DNA from: Flavobacteriales bacterium UBA7666
GTDB taxonomy: Bacteria > Bacteroidota > Bacteroidia > Flavobacteriales_D > Crocinitomicaceae
Direction of reading: 5' to 3'
DNA length: 64,000 nucleotides
NCBI GenBank assembly: GCA_002483265.1
Contig: DLHO01000008.1
Coordinates: forward strand, 1 to 64,000
Below, one piece after another: positions 43,252-51,481 of the stretch (within the stretch, counting starts at the first letter, position 1; each line of letters begins with the position of its first letter). The translations under genes were made by a program, and so were the position numbers. The notes beneath the pieces are model-generated. The model had not been told where the DNA came from and made no database searches. It saw nothing but the letters and a program-made list of their open reading frames with translations.

Positions 43252-45162
43252 ATGGGAAAAATAATTGGAATCGATTTAGGAACAACAAACTCATGCGTTT
43301 CCGTAATGGAAGGTAATGAGCCGGTTGTAATCGCAAATTCTGAAGGTAAACGTACAACACCATCTGTTGTAGCATTCGTAGACGGTGGTGAACTAAAAGT
43401 TGGTGATCCTGCAAAACGTCAGGCGATTACCAACCCAACAAAAACTATTTCCTCGATTAAGCGCTTCATGGGAGCTTCTTATGATGAAATGAAGAAAGAG
43501 ACTGGACGTGTACCTTATAAAATAGTAAAAGGAGATAATAACAGCCCGCGTGTAGACATCGACGGACGCATGTATTCTCCGCAGGAAATCTCTGCAATGA
43601 TTCTTCAAAAAATGAAGAAAACTGCTGAAGATTATTTAGGACATGAAGTTACTGAAGCAGTAGTAACTGTTCCTGCATACTTTAATGATTCACAGCGTCA
43701 GGCAACAAAAGAAGCAGGTGAAATCGCAGGTTTGACAATCAAACGTATTATCAATGAGCCTACAGCTGCAGCTTTAGCTTACGGTTTGGATAAAAAAGGA
43801 ATTGACCAAAAGATCGTTGTATTTGACTTCGGTGGTGGTACGCATGACGTTTCTGTTTTGGAATTAGGAGACGGAGTGTTTGAAGTATTGGCTACAGATG
43901 GAGATACACACTTAGGTGGTGACGACGTGGATGAGGCAATCATTGCTTGGTTGGCAGACGAATTTAAATCTGAAGAAGGTTTAGACTTGCGTCAGGATCC
44001 AATGGCTTTGCAACGTTTGAAAGAAGCTGCTGAAAAAGCGAAGATTGAATTGTCTTCTACAACTTCAACAGAAATCAACTTGCCATACATCATGCCGGTG
44101 AACGGAATTCCAAAACACTTGGTAAGAACATTACAACGTTCAAAATTTGAGCAATTGATCGCTTCAATCGTTGAAAGAACAATCGCTCCTTGTCGTTCTG
44201 CTCTTCAAAATGCAGGATTGTCAACAAGTGATATCGATGAAGTAATTTTAGTTGGTGGATCAACTCGTATTCCTGTTATTCAGGATGCAGTTCAGCGTTT
44301 CTTCGGAAAAGCTCCGTCAAAAGGAGTAAACCCGGATGAAGTAGTAGCAGTTGGTGCAGCAATTCAAGGTGGTGTATTGACAGGTGAGGTGAAAGATGTC
44401 TTATTATTAGACGTTATTCCATTGTCTTTAGGTATTGAAACAATGGGTGGTGTATTTACCAAGTTAATTGAAGCAAATACAACTATTCCAACAAAAAAAT
44501 CTGAGACTTTCTCAACAGCTGCAGATAACCAACCGGCGGTAGATATTCACGTATTGCAAGGTGAGCGTCCAATGGCAGGCGACAACAAAACATTGGGTCG
44601 TTTCTCATTGACAGACATTCCACCGGCTCGTCGTGGTGAACCGCAAATCGAAGTAACATTCGATGTGGATGCAAACGGAATCATGCACATTTCTGCAAAA
44701 GACAAAGGAACCGGAAAAGAGCAGTCAATTAAAATTGAAGGGTCTTCAGGTTTGTCTGATGAAGAAATCAAACGTATGAAAGCTGAAGCAGAAGCTAATG
44801 CAGACGCGGATAAAAAACGTATGGCAGAAGTGGAAAGCTTGAATAAAGCAGATTCATTGATCTTCCAAACGGAACGTCAGTTGAAAGAATACGGAGATAA
44901 AATCCCTGTAGATAAAAAACAACCGATCGAAGATGCTTTAGCAGCATTGAAAACGGAATTTGAAGCGAAGAATACTGACAACCTTGAGGCGGCAATGGAA
45001 CGTTTGAATACAGCTTTCCAGGCAGCTTCTCAGGAAATGTATAACGCAGCAAATGCTGGTGGTGCAGATCAGGGAGCTCAAGGTGGAAACACGGGCGGAA
45101 ATGCAGGTGATGAGGTTACTGATGTTGACTTCGAAGAAGTAAACGAGAACGATAAGAAATAA
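43252..45162 (+). CDS. dnaK: Hsp70 chaperone DnaK
   Basis: The 636-residue protein has the Hsp70 ATPase domain (GIDLGTTNSCVSVMEG at the N-terminus, FDFGGGTHDVSVLELGDGVF, ILVGGSTRIPVIQ) and a substrate-binding domain ending in a Gly/Asn-rich linker and the conserved tail VTDVDFEEVNENDKK, which resembles the EEVD-like bacterial ending. An upstream ATG at 43216 would add 12 residues not seen in DnaK and lies next to the promoter element, so 43252 is chosen. Codon use is uniform and highly expressed in style (many GGT, CGT). A strong terminator follows. Confidence 0.97.
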   Translation: MGKIIGIDLGTTNSCVSVMEGNEPVVIANSEGKRTTPSVVAFVDGGELKVGDPAKRQAITNPTKTISSIKRFMGASYDEMKKETGRVPYKIVKGDNNSPRVDIDGRMYSPQEISAMILQKMKKTAEDYLGHEVTEAVVTVPAYFNDSQRQATKEAGEIAGLTIKRIINEPTAAALAYGLDKKGIDQKIVVFDFGGGTHDVSVLELGDGVFEVLATDGDTHLGGDDVDEAIIAWLADEFKSEEGLDLRQDPMALQRLKEAAEKAKIELSSTTSTEINLPYIMPVNGIPKHLVRTLQRSKFEQLIASIVERTIAPCRSALQNAGLSTSDIDEVILVGGSTRIPVIQDAVQRFFGKAPSKGVNPDEVVAVGAAIQGGVLTGEVKDVLLLDVIPLSLGIETMGGVFTKLIEANTTIPTKKSETFSTAADNQPAVDIHVLQGERPMAGDNKTLGRFSLTDIPPARRGEPQIEVTFDVDANGIMHISAKDKGTGKEQSIKIEGSSGLSDEEIKRMKAEAEANADADKKRMAEVESLNKADSLIFQTERQLKEYGDKIPVDKKQPIEDALAALKTEFEAKNTDNLEAAMERLNTAFQAASQEMYNAANAGGADQGAQGGNTGGNAGDEVTDVDFEEVNENDKK

Positions 45163-45197
45163 CACTTATTGAACAAAGAATAAATTAACACGAAGAG

Positions 45198-45225
45198 GGG
45201 TTCTTGCTTAGCAGGAACCCTTTTT
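45198..45225 (+). terminator. Rho-independent terminator of dnaK
   Basis: GGGTTCTTGC (45198-45207) pairs with GCAGGAACCC (45211-45220), including one G-T pair, around a TTA loop, followed by TTTTT. Confidence 0.9.
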
Positions 45226-45318
45226 GTTTGCCATAGATTGAAAATGCTTACTTGGTTTCCTTCGGATTTTTCAAGCGTAGATTAAGCGTGTATTACCCGA
45301 CTATAATGCTTACGCCGA

Positions 45319-45359
45319 AGCTTGTGCCATCGCTAAAGCTATTGTCGACATGCGATCAG
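45319..45359. repeat. Right copy of the 41-bp perfect inverted repeat flanking dnaK
   Basis: Exact reverse complement of 42931-42971. The following GCATAGGCGC resembles a word at 650-660. The remaining gap to 45516 holds an AGCTAGCGCGAG element at 45402 and no gene. Confidence 0.85.
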
Positions 45360-45401
45360 CATAGGCGCTAAAGCGTCTTTTGTATTAAATCTCAACAATT
45401 T

Positions 45402-45418
45402 TCCAGCTAGCGCGAGTC
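45402..45418. repeat. Direct repeat (17 bp), left of the SMI1/KNR4 gene
   Basis: TCCAGCTAGCGCGAGTC occurs here and again at 46040-46056 in the same orientation, so the two copies bracket the SMI1/KNR4 gene. The same opening, AGCTRGCGCGAG, is at 6891. Confidence 0.75.
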
Positions 45419-45516
45419 CCTCATGCTGGTGCAAGTCTGAAAAACAGTAGTGGTTGCTTAGTCTGCTACAGATAGATTGTGCCAGAATAGATTTTCTCAA
45501 CCAACTAAAAAATTGA

Positions 45517-46005
45517 CTAACGTTCACTACCGTCATAATTGTAATCTTCCAAAGTTGAATCGATAACTTCTTCTTGTATCCAATCTGCAAGATTATGATT
45601 AACTATTTCAGGTTCATTAAGACTATAATCGAGATCGTGCTGCCAAAAAACAATATTGCAAGAAAACTGATTCAATGTTCTGGTATCAAAACAATAATGA
45701 TTTCCTCTCCCGTCATTATGAAATGGAACTAAATACTTTGGTTGAGGATTTCCAACTTCATAATGTTCAGCTTGATAAAGAGATTCTATATCATAACGCG
45801 TTTCATCATCATTAAATCCCAAAATGCCAGTTCCCATTAAAGAAAATCCATTTGTGAAGGTTAAGAGTTCTTTATAATCATTTGGCAGGATTAATTGGTG
45901 TTTCTTTTCAAATGCTTCAACCAATAAAAAATCCACAGGTGAGTTTAATTCGATAATGTCTTCTGAAAATTTTTGTAGTTCTTCAATGGTTCTTATGATA
46001 CTCAT
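45517..46005 (-). CDS. SMI1/KNR4 (SUKH) family protein, possible orphan immunity protein
   Basis: The 162-residue protein matches the SUKH-1 pattern: an N-terminal helix ending FEKKHQLILPNDYKELLTFTNGF (the LPxDYxxLL..xNG core), then GTGILGF, YLVPFHNDGRGNHYCFDT and an acidic C-terminus. SUKH proteins often neutralise polymorphic toxins, but no toxin gene is next to it. It stands alone, bracketed by 17-bp direct repeats within a gene-poor stretch, which suggests a small acquired or mobile segment. Confidence 0.85.
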   Translation of the reverse strand: MSIIRTIEELQKFSEDIIELNSPVDFLLVEAFEKKHQLILPNDYKELLTFTNGFSLMGTGILGFNDDETRYDIESLYQAEHYEVGNPQPKYLVPFHNDGRGNHYCFDTRTLNQFSCNIVFWQHDLDYSLNEPEIVNHNLADWIQEEVIDSTLEDYNYDGSER

Positions 46006-46039
46006 TTGATTGCATTGTTATTTCAAATAATACAAATTC

Positions 46040-46070
46040 TCCAGCTAGCGCGAGTCTCCAGACTCGTGCT
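46040..46070. repeat. Direct repeat (right copy) with an attached hairpin
   Basis: The 17-bp TCCAGCTAGCGCGAGTC (46040-46056) is followed by a dyad, CGAGTCT/AGACTCG, making a hairpin with a two-base loop, then TGCTA. Confidence 0.7.
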
Positions 46071-46091
46071 ATATCTTTTTAAAGTAAATTA

Positions 46092-47126
46092 CTATTTCAG
46101 ATAGAGCAAATTTCCTTTCTCAATCTTCAAAGGAGCCTCAAAATTCGTTTCATACAATCCACCCGTTCCCAATCCTTGTGGCAAAACCGGGTTATAATCA
46201 GCAGTAAACTGGGCAATCGCATTTAAACCAATATTGCTTTCCAAAGCCGAAGTAATCCACCATGGAATCTGTCTTTCTTCAGCCAGCCCTATCCATTCTT
46301 TTGAACCACTGAATCCGCCGTGCAGACTTGGTTTTAGAATAATGTATTGAGGCTTGATCGTTTCCAATAGTTCAATCTTTCTATCCAATTCATTAATCCC
46401 GATCAATTCTTCATCCAACGCGATCGGCAAAGGAGTTTTCTCACAAAGTATTTCCATGTCGTTCCACGAACCGGCTTTAATGGGCTGTTCAATGCTATGG
46501 AGATCCAATTGAGCCAATTCTTCCAGTTTCCAGATTGCATCATCCATCTTAAATGCACCATTGGCATCAACGCGGAGAACAATTTTTGATGCATCATATC
46601 TGGAACGAATTCCCTCCAACAACTTTAATTCTTGTTTGAAATCAATTGCTCCGACCTTTAGCTTGATACACGAAAATCCTGCTTCCAATTTTTCTTCGAT
46701 CTGGTCTTGCATATAACCCGGATCTCCCATCCAAATCAAACCGTTAATCGGTATTAAGAATCCGGAAGGGGCTTTTGCAGATTCAAAATAGATTCCCTTT
46801 CCACCGTTCAACAAGTCGGAATAAGCACTTTCCAGACCGAATAGGATGGAGGGGTAATCGAGCAGAAGATCTTTGTTTTCAATGAAACGAGCCGGGTTTT
46901 GGCAAACTTCATTTAGCTTTTGCTCATACTCTTCATCAGAGGTATAATCCGGAGATAAGCCCGGAATAATGGAGCATTCTCCAAGACCTTTTGTTCCTTC
47001 GGAATTCGTTAATTTGAGCTTCCAGCCTTTCTTTTGGGTTAAAACACCACGACTTGTTCCGCTTGGACGTTTGAAATCCAGTGTAAATGACTCAAATGAA
47101 GCTTTCAGTTGGCTTAAAGAACCCAT
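46092..47126 (-). CDS. menC: o-Succinylbenzoate synthase MenC
   Basis: MenC dehydrates SHCHC to o-succinylbenzoate in menaquinone synthesis. The 344-residue protein has the enolase-superfamily pattern: catalytic KLK in CIKLKVGAIDF, metal ligands RVDANGAF, SIEQPI and ALDEEL, and a final Lys in YIILKPSLHGG. Dipeptide epimerases share this fold, but the 13-bp overlap with menA makes MenC the better call. Confidence 0.9.
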   Translation of the reverse strand: MGSLSQLKASFESFTLDFKRPSGTSRGVLTQKKGWKLKLTNSEGTKGLGECSIIPGLSPDYTSDEEYEQKLNEVCQNPARFIENKDLLLDYPSILFGLESAYSDLLNGGKGIYFESAKAPSGFLIPINGLIWMGDPGYMQDQIEEKLEAGFSCIKLKVGAIDFKQELKLLEGIRSRYDASKIVLRVDANGAFKMDDAIWKLEELAQLDLHSIEQPIKAGSWNDMEILCEKTPLPIALDEELIGINELDRKIELLETIKPQYIILKPSLHGGFSGSKEWIGLAEERQIPWWITSALESNIGLNAIAQFTADYNPVLPQGLGTGGLYETNFEAPLKIEKGNLLYLK

Positions 47127-48028
47127 TGATTGACGGAAACACTAATGACATACAATACGCTGATAAAGAAGGTTCCAAGAGCAACTTTCTTTAATTGAGA
47201 ATCCAGTTCCTTTGGAACGGTGTTTTTTGAAACGAAAATGAGGTGCTTAACAAATAAGATTCCCGGAAGAAGCGAAATAAACCCAAGCCAGTTTTTCGTT
47301 AAGATCAAAAATATACTCCAGCTTATAAAAGCGCTGATGATTAGAAAGAAGTGGTACTTTTTTGCATTCGAAGCTCCCAATTTCACAACTAGTGTACGTT
47401 TCCCCACTTTTTCGTCGTTCTCCCGGTCGCGCATATTGTTCAGGTTCAAAACCGAAGTACTCAAAAAGCCAATGGTGATCGCAGGAAAGATTAAAAACCA
47501 GGATAAACTATCTGAGAACAAAGGATAAACTCCGATCACGCTTACTAATCCGAAGAAGATGAAAACAAACAAATCACCTAAGCCATTGTAGCCGTAAGCC
47601 TTTTTTCCAATGGTATAAGTGATGGCAGCAAAAACAGAAGCAATTGCTAAACCAATGTAAATATAAACGCTTGTTGGAGAAAGGTTTTTGGTTCCGAAAT
47701 AGATCAGTAATCCGGCACTGATAAATGACAATAAAGAAGTCAGGATCACCGCATTTTTCATGGCGTTTTTGGAGATAGATCCCGATTGAACAGCACGCAT
47801 CGGACCAACTCTTCCTGCATTGTCAGCTCCTTTTAATGAATCACCCAGGTCATTTGCCAGATTGGACAAAATTTGAAACAAAAGGGTAGTGGATAAAGCC
47901 AAAGAGAAAATGAGTGGATTCCAGTAGCCTTGAAAAACCGCAACGAATGAACCAACTAGAATTCCGGAAATGGATAATGGAAGTGTTCTTAATCGAAGTG
48001 CACTGATCCAGTCTGATGAATTTGCCAT
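47114..48028 (-). CDS. menA: 1,4-Dihydroxy-2-naphthoate polyprenyltransferase MenA
   Basis: MenA attaches the polyprenyl tail to DHNA in the membrane. The 304-residue UbiA-family protein has about eight to nine helices and both aspartate-rich motifs, NDLGDSLKGAD and NNMRDRENDEKVGKRTL. ATG 48028 is chosen; a TTG two codons earlier is possible. It overlaps menC by 13 bp, and the polyprenyl synthase at 687-1655 would provide the side chain. Confidence 0.94.
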   Translation of the reverse strand: MANSSDWISALRLRTLPLSISGILVGSFVAVFQGYWNPLIFSLALSTTLLFQILSNLANDLGDSLKGADNAGRVGPMRAVQSGSISKNAMKNAVILTSLLSFISAGLLIYFGTKNLSPTSVYIYIGLAIASVFAAITYTIGKKAYGYNGLGDLFVFIFFGLVSVIGVYPLFSDSLSWFLIFPAITIGFLSTSVLNLNNMRDRENDEKVGKRTLVVKLGASNAKKYHFFLIISAFISWSIFLILTKNWLGFISLLPGILFVKHLIFVSKNTVPKELDSQLKKVALGTFFISVLYVISVSVNQWVL

Positions 48029-48130
48029 GTTCAAATTTCGGCATTTTATCCCTTCATTGTTCTAAATGGCGCTTAAACTTTCCGATTCGATAAAAAAAAT
48101 GGTTAACTTGGTTAGACTAAAATTAAATGT

Positions 48131-48808
48131 ATGAAAAAACTACTTGGAATAATTATTCTTACAGCAGTTTCATTTGGAACGTATTCACAAGAAGAGACAG
48201 AAGGTTCAGGAGAAAAGAAATTTGTTCTTAAATTCTGTCCAACTCAATTGGTTGCTGGAGAGTTTAATTTCAGTTATGAGCAGCGAATTGCACGAATTTT
48301 CAGTTTGGAATTGGAAGTAGGACCAACGATCTCACAGTTCGGATTGAACTTTGGTAATCAGCGTTTATGGCGAAGTGATATTTGGGAATTTGACCCAATC
48401 AATGAAAATGCAGAAGCAGCTATAGGTTTTCATGTTTCTCTTGCCCCTAAATTTTATCCGACATCAGAAGATAATCAGTTGAAAGGATTGTATTTGTCTC
48501 CGGTATTCAAATACAGAACATATAATTTCACGAATGAAGATGTCACAGGGAATTTAGATGATGCAAGATCAAGTCTCAGTCAGGCAATTTTCCGCTTTAA
48601 TATGGGATTTCAGTTTTGGCCTGGAGATGGTAACTTCAGTGTTGATATGTATTTTGGAGTTGGATTAAGTACATTCACTATCAAAGATCAATATGTGGAT
48701 AGCTACGTAGATAATCAGGGATATGTTCAATCTCAATGGACTTCTACTTCAGATACCGGAATCCGCATGAATGTTGCGACAGGTCTGAAATTTGGATTTG
48801 GAATGTGA
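48131..48808 (+). CDS. Predicted outer-membrane beta-barrel protein
   Basis: The 225-residue protein has a signal peptide (MKKLLGIIILTAVSFGTYSQ) and a mature part with alternating hydrophobic/aromatic beta strands (SYEQRIARIFSLELEVGPT, SPVFKYRTYNFTN, FNMGFQFWPGDGNFSVDMYF), ending in TGLKFGFGM, whose terminal aromatic-rich strand suits beta-barrel insertion. The family is not certain. It has no operon partner and is followed by a terminator. Confidence 0.75.
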   Translation: MKKLLGIIILTAVSFGTYSQEETEGSGEKKFVLKFCPTQLVAGEFNFSYEQRIARIFSLELEVGPTISQFGLNFGNQRLWRSDIWEFDPINENAEAAIGFHVSLAPKFYPTSEDNQLKGLYLSPVFKYRTYNFTNEDVTGNLDDARSSLSQAIFRFNMGFQFWPGDGNFSVDMYFGVGLSTFTIKDQYVDSYVDNQGYVQSQWTSTSDTGIRMNVATGLKFGFGM

Positions 48809-48833
48809 TAAAAAGCCCTTATAAAATAATTGG

Positions 48834-48864
48834 AAGCCTTTCGGAGTAATTCGGGAGGCTTTTT
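48834..48864 (+). terminator. Rho-independent terminator after the beta-barrel gene
   Basis: AAGCCTTTCG (48834-48843) pairs with CGGGAGGCTT (48852-48861), with two G-T pairs, around an eight-base loop; a T run follows. Confidence 0.75.
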
Positions 48865-48865
48865 A

Positions 48866-48955
48866 ATTATCAATTATCAAGGATTGGGAATTATCAAGAA
48901 ATAGGATAATCAATACTTGATAATTGTGGAATTCATAATTGATAATTAATATATG
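48866..48955. repeat. Cluster of AATTATCAA/TTGATAATT dyads
   Basis: Several copies of ATTATCAA and TTGATAAT alternate in both orientations in the gap before the nitronate monooxygenase gene. The same words occur at 1741-1790, 11070 and 12910. Confidence 0.45.
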
Positions 48956-48971
48956 CGTGCATAATTATTTG

Positions 48972-48979
48972 TATATTTG
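48972..48979 (+). promoter_or_regulatory. -7 promoter box (TATATTTG)
   Basis: TATATTTG lies 17 bases before ATG 48997 of the nitronate monooxygenase-like gene. Confidence 0.55.
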
Positions 48980-48996
48980 AATGTAATCAATTGAAG

Positions 48997-49944
48997 ATGG
49001 AAAAATTAGCTCTCAGCAACTTATTGAATATTGAACATCCGATCATAATGGCTCCCATGTTTTTGGTTTCCAATGAAGAGATGATCATTGCAGGTACTGA
49101 AAATGGCATTGCAGCCGCTATTCCTGCTTTGAATTACCGCTCTACAGAACTTTTGAGAGAAGGGTTGAAGCGGATGAAAGCAAAAGCGAAAGGTCCGATT
49201 GGAATCAATTTGATCGTGAATGCGTCTAATATTTACATGGAAGAGCAATTGAAGATCTGTGTGGAAGAAGGAATTGATTTCTTTATCACTTCTTTAGGTT
49301 CTCCAAAAAAAGTAATTGAAGCCGCCCATGGAAAGAATATCAAGGTTTTTTGTGATGTAACGGATGTAGCGTATGCACAGAAAGTTGAAGCACTTGGCGC
49401 CGATGCAGTAATTGCAGTAAATAACAGAGCTGGAGGTCATGCCGGACGAATTGATGCACCAACTTTGATCAAAAGCATCAAAGAAGCTATTTCTATCCCT
49501 GTTATTTCTGCTGGTGGTGTTGGTACCAAAAAAGAAATGGATGAATTGATCCGGGCAGGGGCAGATGGATTTTCTATCGGATCTATTTTTATTGCATCCA
49601 ATGAAGCCGGTGTTTCGCAAGAATACAAACAAGCTTGTGTCGATTACGGCGAAAAAGATATTGTAATGACTTCCAAATTGTCAGGAACTCCCTGTACTGT
49701 AATTAATACACCTTATGTAAAAGAAATAGGTACGGAGCAATCCTGGTTTGAACGGTTTTTGAATCGAAATAAACGTTTGAAAAAATGGGTGAAAGCAGTC
49801 GTTTTTTATAGAGGGATGAAATCGTTGGAGAAAGCAGCATTCAGTGCGACTTACAAAACCGTTTGGTGTGCAGGTCCAAGTATTGAACATGTCAAATCTA
49901 TTCAATCTGTAAAAGAAATCATCGAAACGCTCACAAAATCATGA
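48997..49944 (+). CDS. Nitronate monooxygenase / 2-nitropropane dioxygenase-like flavoprotein
   Basis: The 315-residue protein is an FMN-binding TIM barrel of the NMO/FabK superfamily: IEHPIIMAPMFLVSNEEMI at the N-terminus, AVNNRAGGHAGRID, and VISAGGVGTKKEMDELIRAG followed by GADGFSIGSIF. Such enzymes oxidise nitronates or reduce enoyl groups; the substrate is unknown. It overlaps the DUF4442-like gene by four bases. ATG 48997 is preferred over a TTG two codons upstream. Confidence 0.88.
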   Translation: MEKLALSNLLNIEHPIIMAPMFLVSNEEMIIAGTENGIAAAIPALNYRSTELLREGLKRMKAKAKGPIGINLIVNASNIYMEEQLKICVEEGIDFFITSLGSPKKVIEAAHGKNIKVFCDVTDVAYAQKVEALGADAVIAVNNRAGGHAGRIDAPTLIKSIKEAISIPVISAGGVGTKKEMDELIRAGADGFSIGSIFIASNEAGVSQEYKQACVDYGEKDIVMTSKLSGTPCTVINTPYVKEIGTEQSWFERFLNRNKRLKKWVKAVVFYRGMKSLEKAAFSATYKTVWCAGPSIEHVKSIQSVKEIIETLTKS

Positions 49945-50408
49945 GTAATCCGAATTTGAAGAAGTATGCTCTGATGCTGCGATTAATGGGGATTTTTAAA
50001 ATTCCAATGATCGGATATGTTCGTCCAAGGCTAGTAGAAATTAATGATACAGATGTTATTGTTAGAATCAGATTGAGAAGACGAACAAAAAATCACCTGA
50101 AGAGTATGTATTTCGGAGTTTTAGCTGTTGGAGCTGACGTAACTGCCGGATTACACGCGTTTTATTTTTGTGATGAACTGAATGTACGTCCTTCTTTCGC
50201 TTTTAAGGGAATGAAGTCGGAATTTGTGAAACGTGCAGAAACAGATGTGATATTTACTTGTAATGAAGGGGCTGTTGTTCGTGAGCAGGTTCTAAAAGCA
50301 ATCCAAACAAATGAACGACAAAATCACTGGGTAAAAGTCACCGCAAAAGACCTGAACGGAGAAGTTGTGGCATTATTTGAGATGGAAATATCCGTCAAAA
50401 TTAAGTGA
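49941..50408 (+). CDS. DUF4442 / hotdog-fold thioesterase-like protein
   Basis: The 155-residue protein matches the DUF4442 group of hotdog-fold proteins: IPMIGYVRPRLVEINDTDV, RLRRRTKNHLKSMYFGVLA and GADVTAGLHAFYFC, where family members have a similar catalytic-helix region. Acyl-CoA thioesterase activity is likely from the fold but not proven. It overlaps the preceding flavoprotein gene by four bases, so both probably act on a related acyl substrate. Confidence 0.8.
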   Translation: MSNPNLKKYALMLRLMGIFKIPMIGYVRPRLVEINDTDVIVRIRLRRRTKNHLKSMYFGVLAVGADVTAGLHAFYFCDELNVRPSFAFKGMKSEFVKRAETDVIFTCNEGAVVREQVLKAIQTNERQNHWVKVTAKDLNGEVVALFEMEISVKIK

Positions 50409-50495
50409 ATTGATAATTGAAAATGTAAAATTGAAAAGGATGATTAGTTGTTTTCAATCTTTTCAATTCTCCATTCTACATTTTCAATTTACAAA
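50409..50495. repeat. Imperfect inverted repeat of TTGAAAA/TTTTCAA words
   Basis: ATTGAAAATGTA near 50413 is matched by TACATTTTCAAT near 50477, with further TTGAAAAG/TTTTCAA words between. It can fold into a long AT-rich stem. A similar dyad is at 59022-59090 upstream of mutY's end. Confidence 0.5.
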
Positions 50496-50501
50496 TAAGT
50501 C

Positions 50502-50509
50502 TATCTTTG
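50502..50509 (+). promoter_or_regulatory. -7 promoter box (TATCTTTG) of the rhodanese gene
   Basis: TATCTTTG lies 15 bases before ATG 50525; a TTG at 50507 lies within the box and is rejected as a start. Confidence 0.6.
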
Positions 50510-50524
50510 CCCAAAAAAGACAGA

Positions 50525-50839
50525 ATGAATCGTATTTCCTCTGAGGCCTGTAAACAGCTGATTCAAAATAATGAGGCAGAATTAATAGATATCCGCGAAC
50601 CGTGGGAAGTTGAAGTTTGTTCTATTGGCGGAACAAAAATTCCAATGCATCAAGTTCCTGAAGTAGCTGAATCAATGGATAAATCAAAGTATTATGTCAT
50701 TTTATGCAAAACAGGAAGAAGAGCGGAATCCGTAGCGAACTTATTGGAGTGTGGACATGGTTTTCAGCATATTGCAATCCTGGAAGGGGGAATTACCGGT
50801 TGGTTTGAAACGTTCGAGCCAAATTATGAAATGTATTAA
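50525..50839 (+). CDS. Rhodanese-like sulfurtransferase, single domain
   Basis: The 104-residue protein is a single rhodanese domain: LIDIREPWEVEVCSIGG near the N-terminus and the active-site loop ILCKTGRRAES with the catalytic Cys. It would carry persulfide sulfur or act in redox or signalling roles. It is three bases upstream of a DedA-family gene, and the three genes to aroE form an operon. Confidence 0.9.
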   Translation: MNRISSEACKQLIQNNEAELIDIREPWEVEVCSIGGTKIPMHQVPEVAESMDKSKYYVILCKTGRRAESVANLLECGHGFQHIAILEGGITGWFETFEPNYEMY

Positions 50840-50842
50840 GAC

Positions 50843-51481
50843 ATGATAGAATTATTCAAACACTTATTTCACCTGGATTTTAATTGGGTGTTCGATCATT
50901 ATAATGATTCCATCTATGTGGTTCTTTTCGTAGTGATTTTTATCGAAACAGGATTGATTATCATGCCGTTCTTACCCGGAGATTCTTTGTTGTTCATGGC
51001 AGGAATGTTTGCTGCTAATGGGAAATTGGATTTGGCATTTATTCTCGGGTCTTTGGCTTTTGCGGCTGTTTTAGGAGATAATGTAAATTACTGGATCGGC
51101 CGTAAATTGGGATTGGGTGTTTTTGAGTGGAAGATTAAAGGTCGTCAGTTGGTAAAACAGTCTTATTTAGCGAAAACAGAGCAATTCTTTGAAAAGAGGG
51201 GCGTTGCAGCAATTATTATGGCACGTTTCGTCCCGATCGTAAGAACTTTCACACCTTTTGCAGCAGGTATTGGTAAAATGAAATACCGCACATTTTTGAT
51301 CTACGATATTATCGGTGGTATTTTATGGATTAGTTCTATGACGCTTGCCGGTTATTTCTTGGGAGAAATCAAATGGGTTCGTGAGAACAATGAAAAAGTA
51401 GTTTTGTTGATTATTCTGGTCTCCGTTCTTCCTATGCTGATAAGCTTCCTGAAGTCAAAATTCAGTAAAAAAGATGTCTGA
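50843..51481 (+). CDS. DedA family inner-membrane protein
   Basis: The 212-residue protein has the DedA/VTT layout: ETGLIIMPFLPGDSLLFMAG with the conserved FLPGD re-entrant segment, and MARFVPIVRTFTPFAAGIGKM. DedA proteins move undecaprenyl phosphate or phospholipids across the membrane and maintain proton motive force. It overlaps aroE by eight bases. Confidence 0.93.
   Translation: MIELFKHLFHLDFNWVFDHYNDSIYVVLFVVIFIETGLIIMPFLPGDSLLFMAGMFAANGKLDLAFILGSLAFAAVLGDNVNYWIGRKLGLGVFEWKIKGRQLVKQSYLAKTEQFFEKRGVAAIIMARFVPIVRTFTPFAAGIGKMKYRTFLIYDIIGGILWISSMTLAGYFLGEIKWVRENNEKVVLLIILVSVLPMLISFLKSKFSKKDV

Noticed and set aside
42931..45359. Inverted repeats around dnaK as ends of an insertion sequence
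   Set aside because: The only gene between is dnaK; there is no transposase and no target-site duplication visible.
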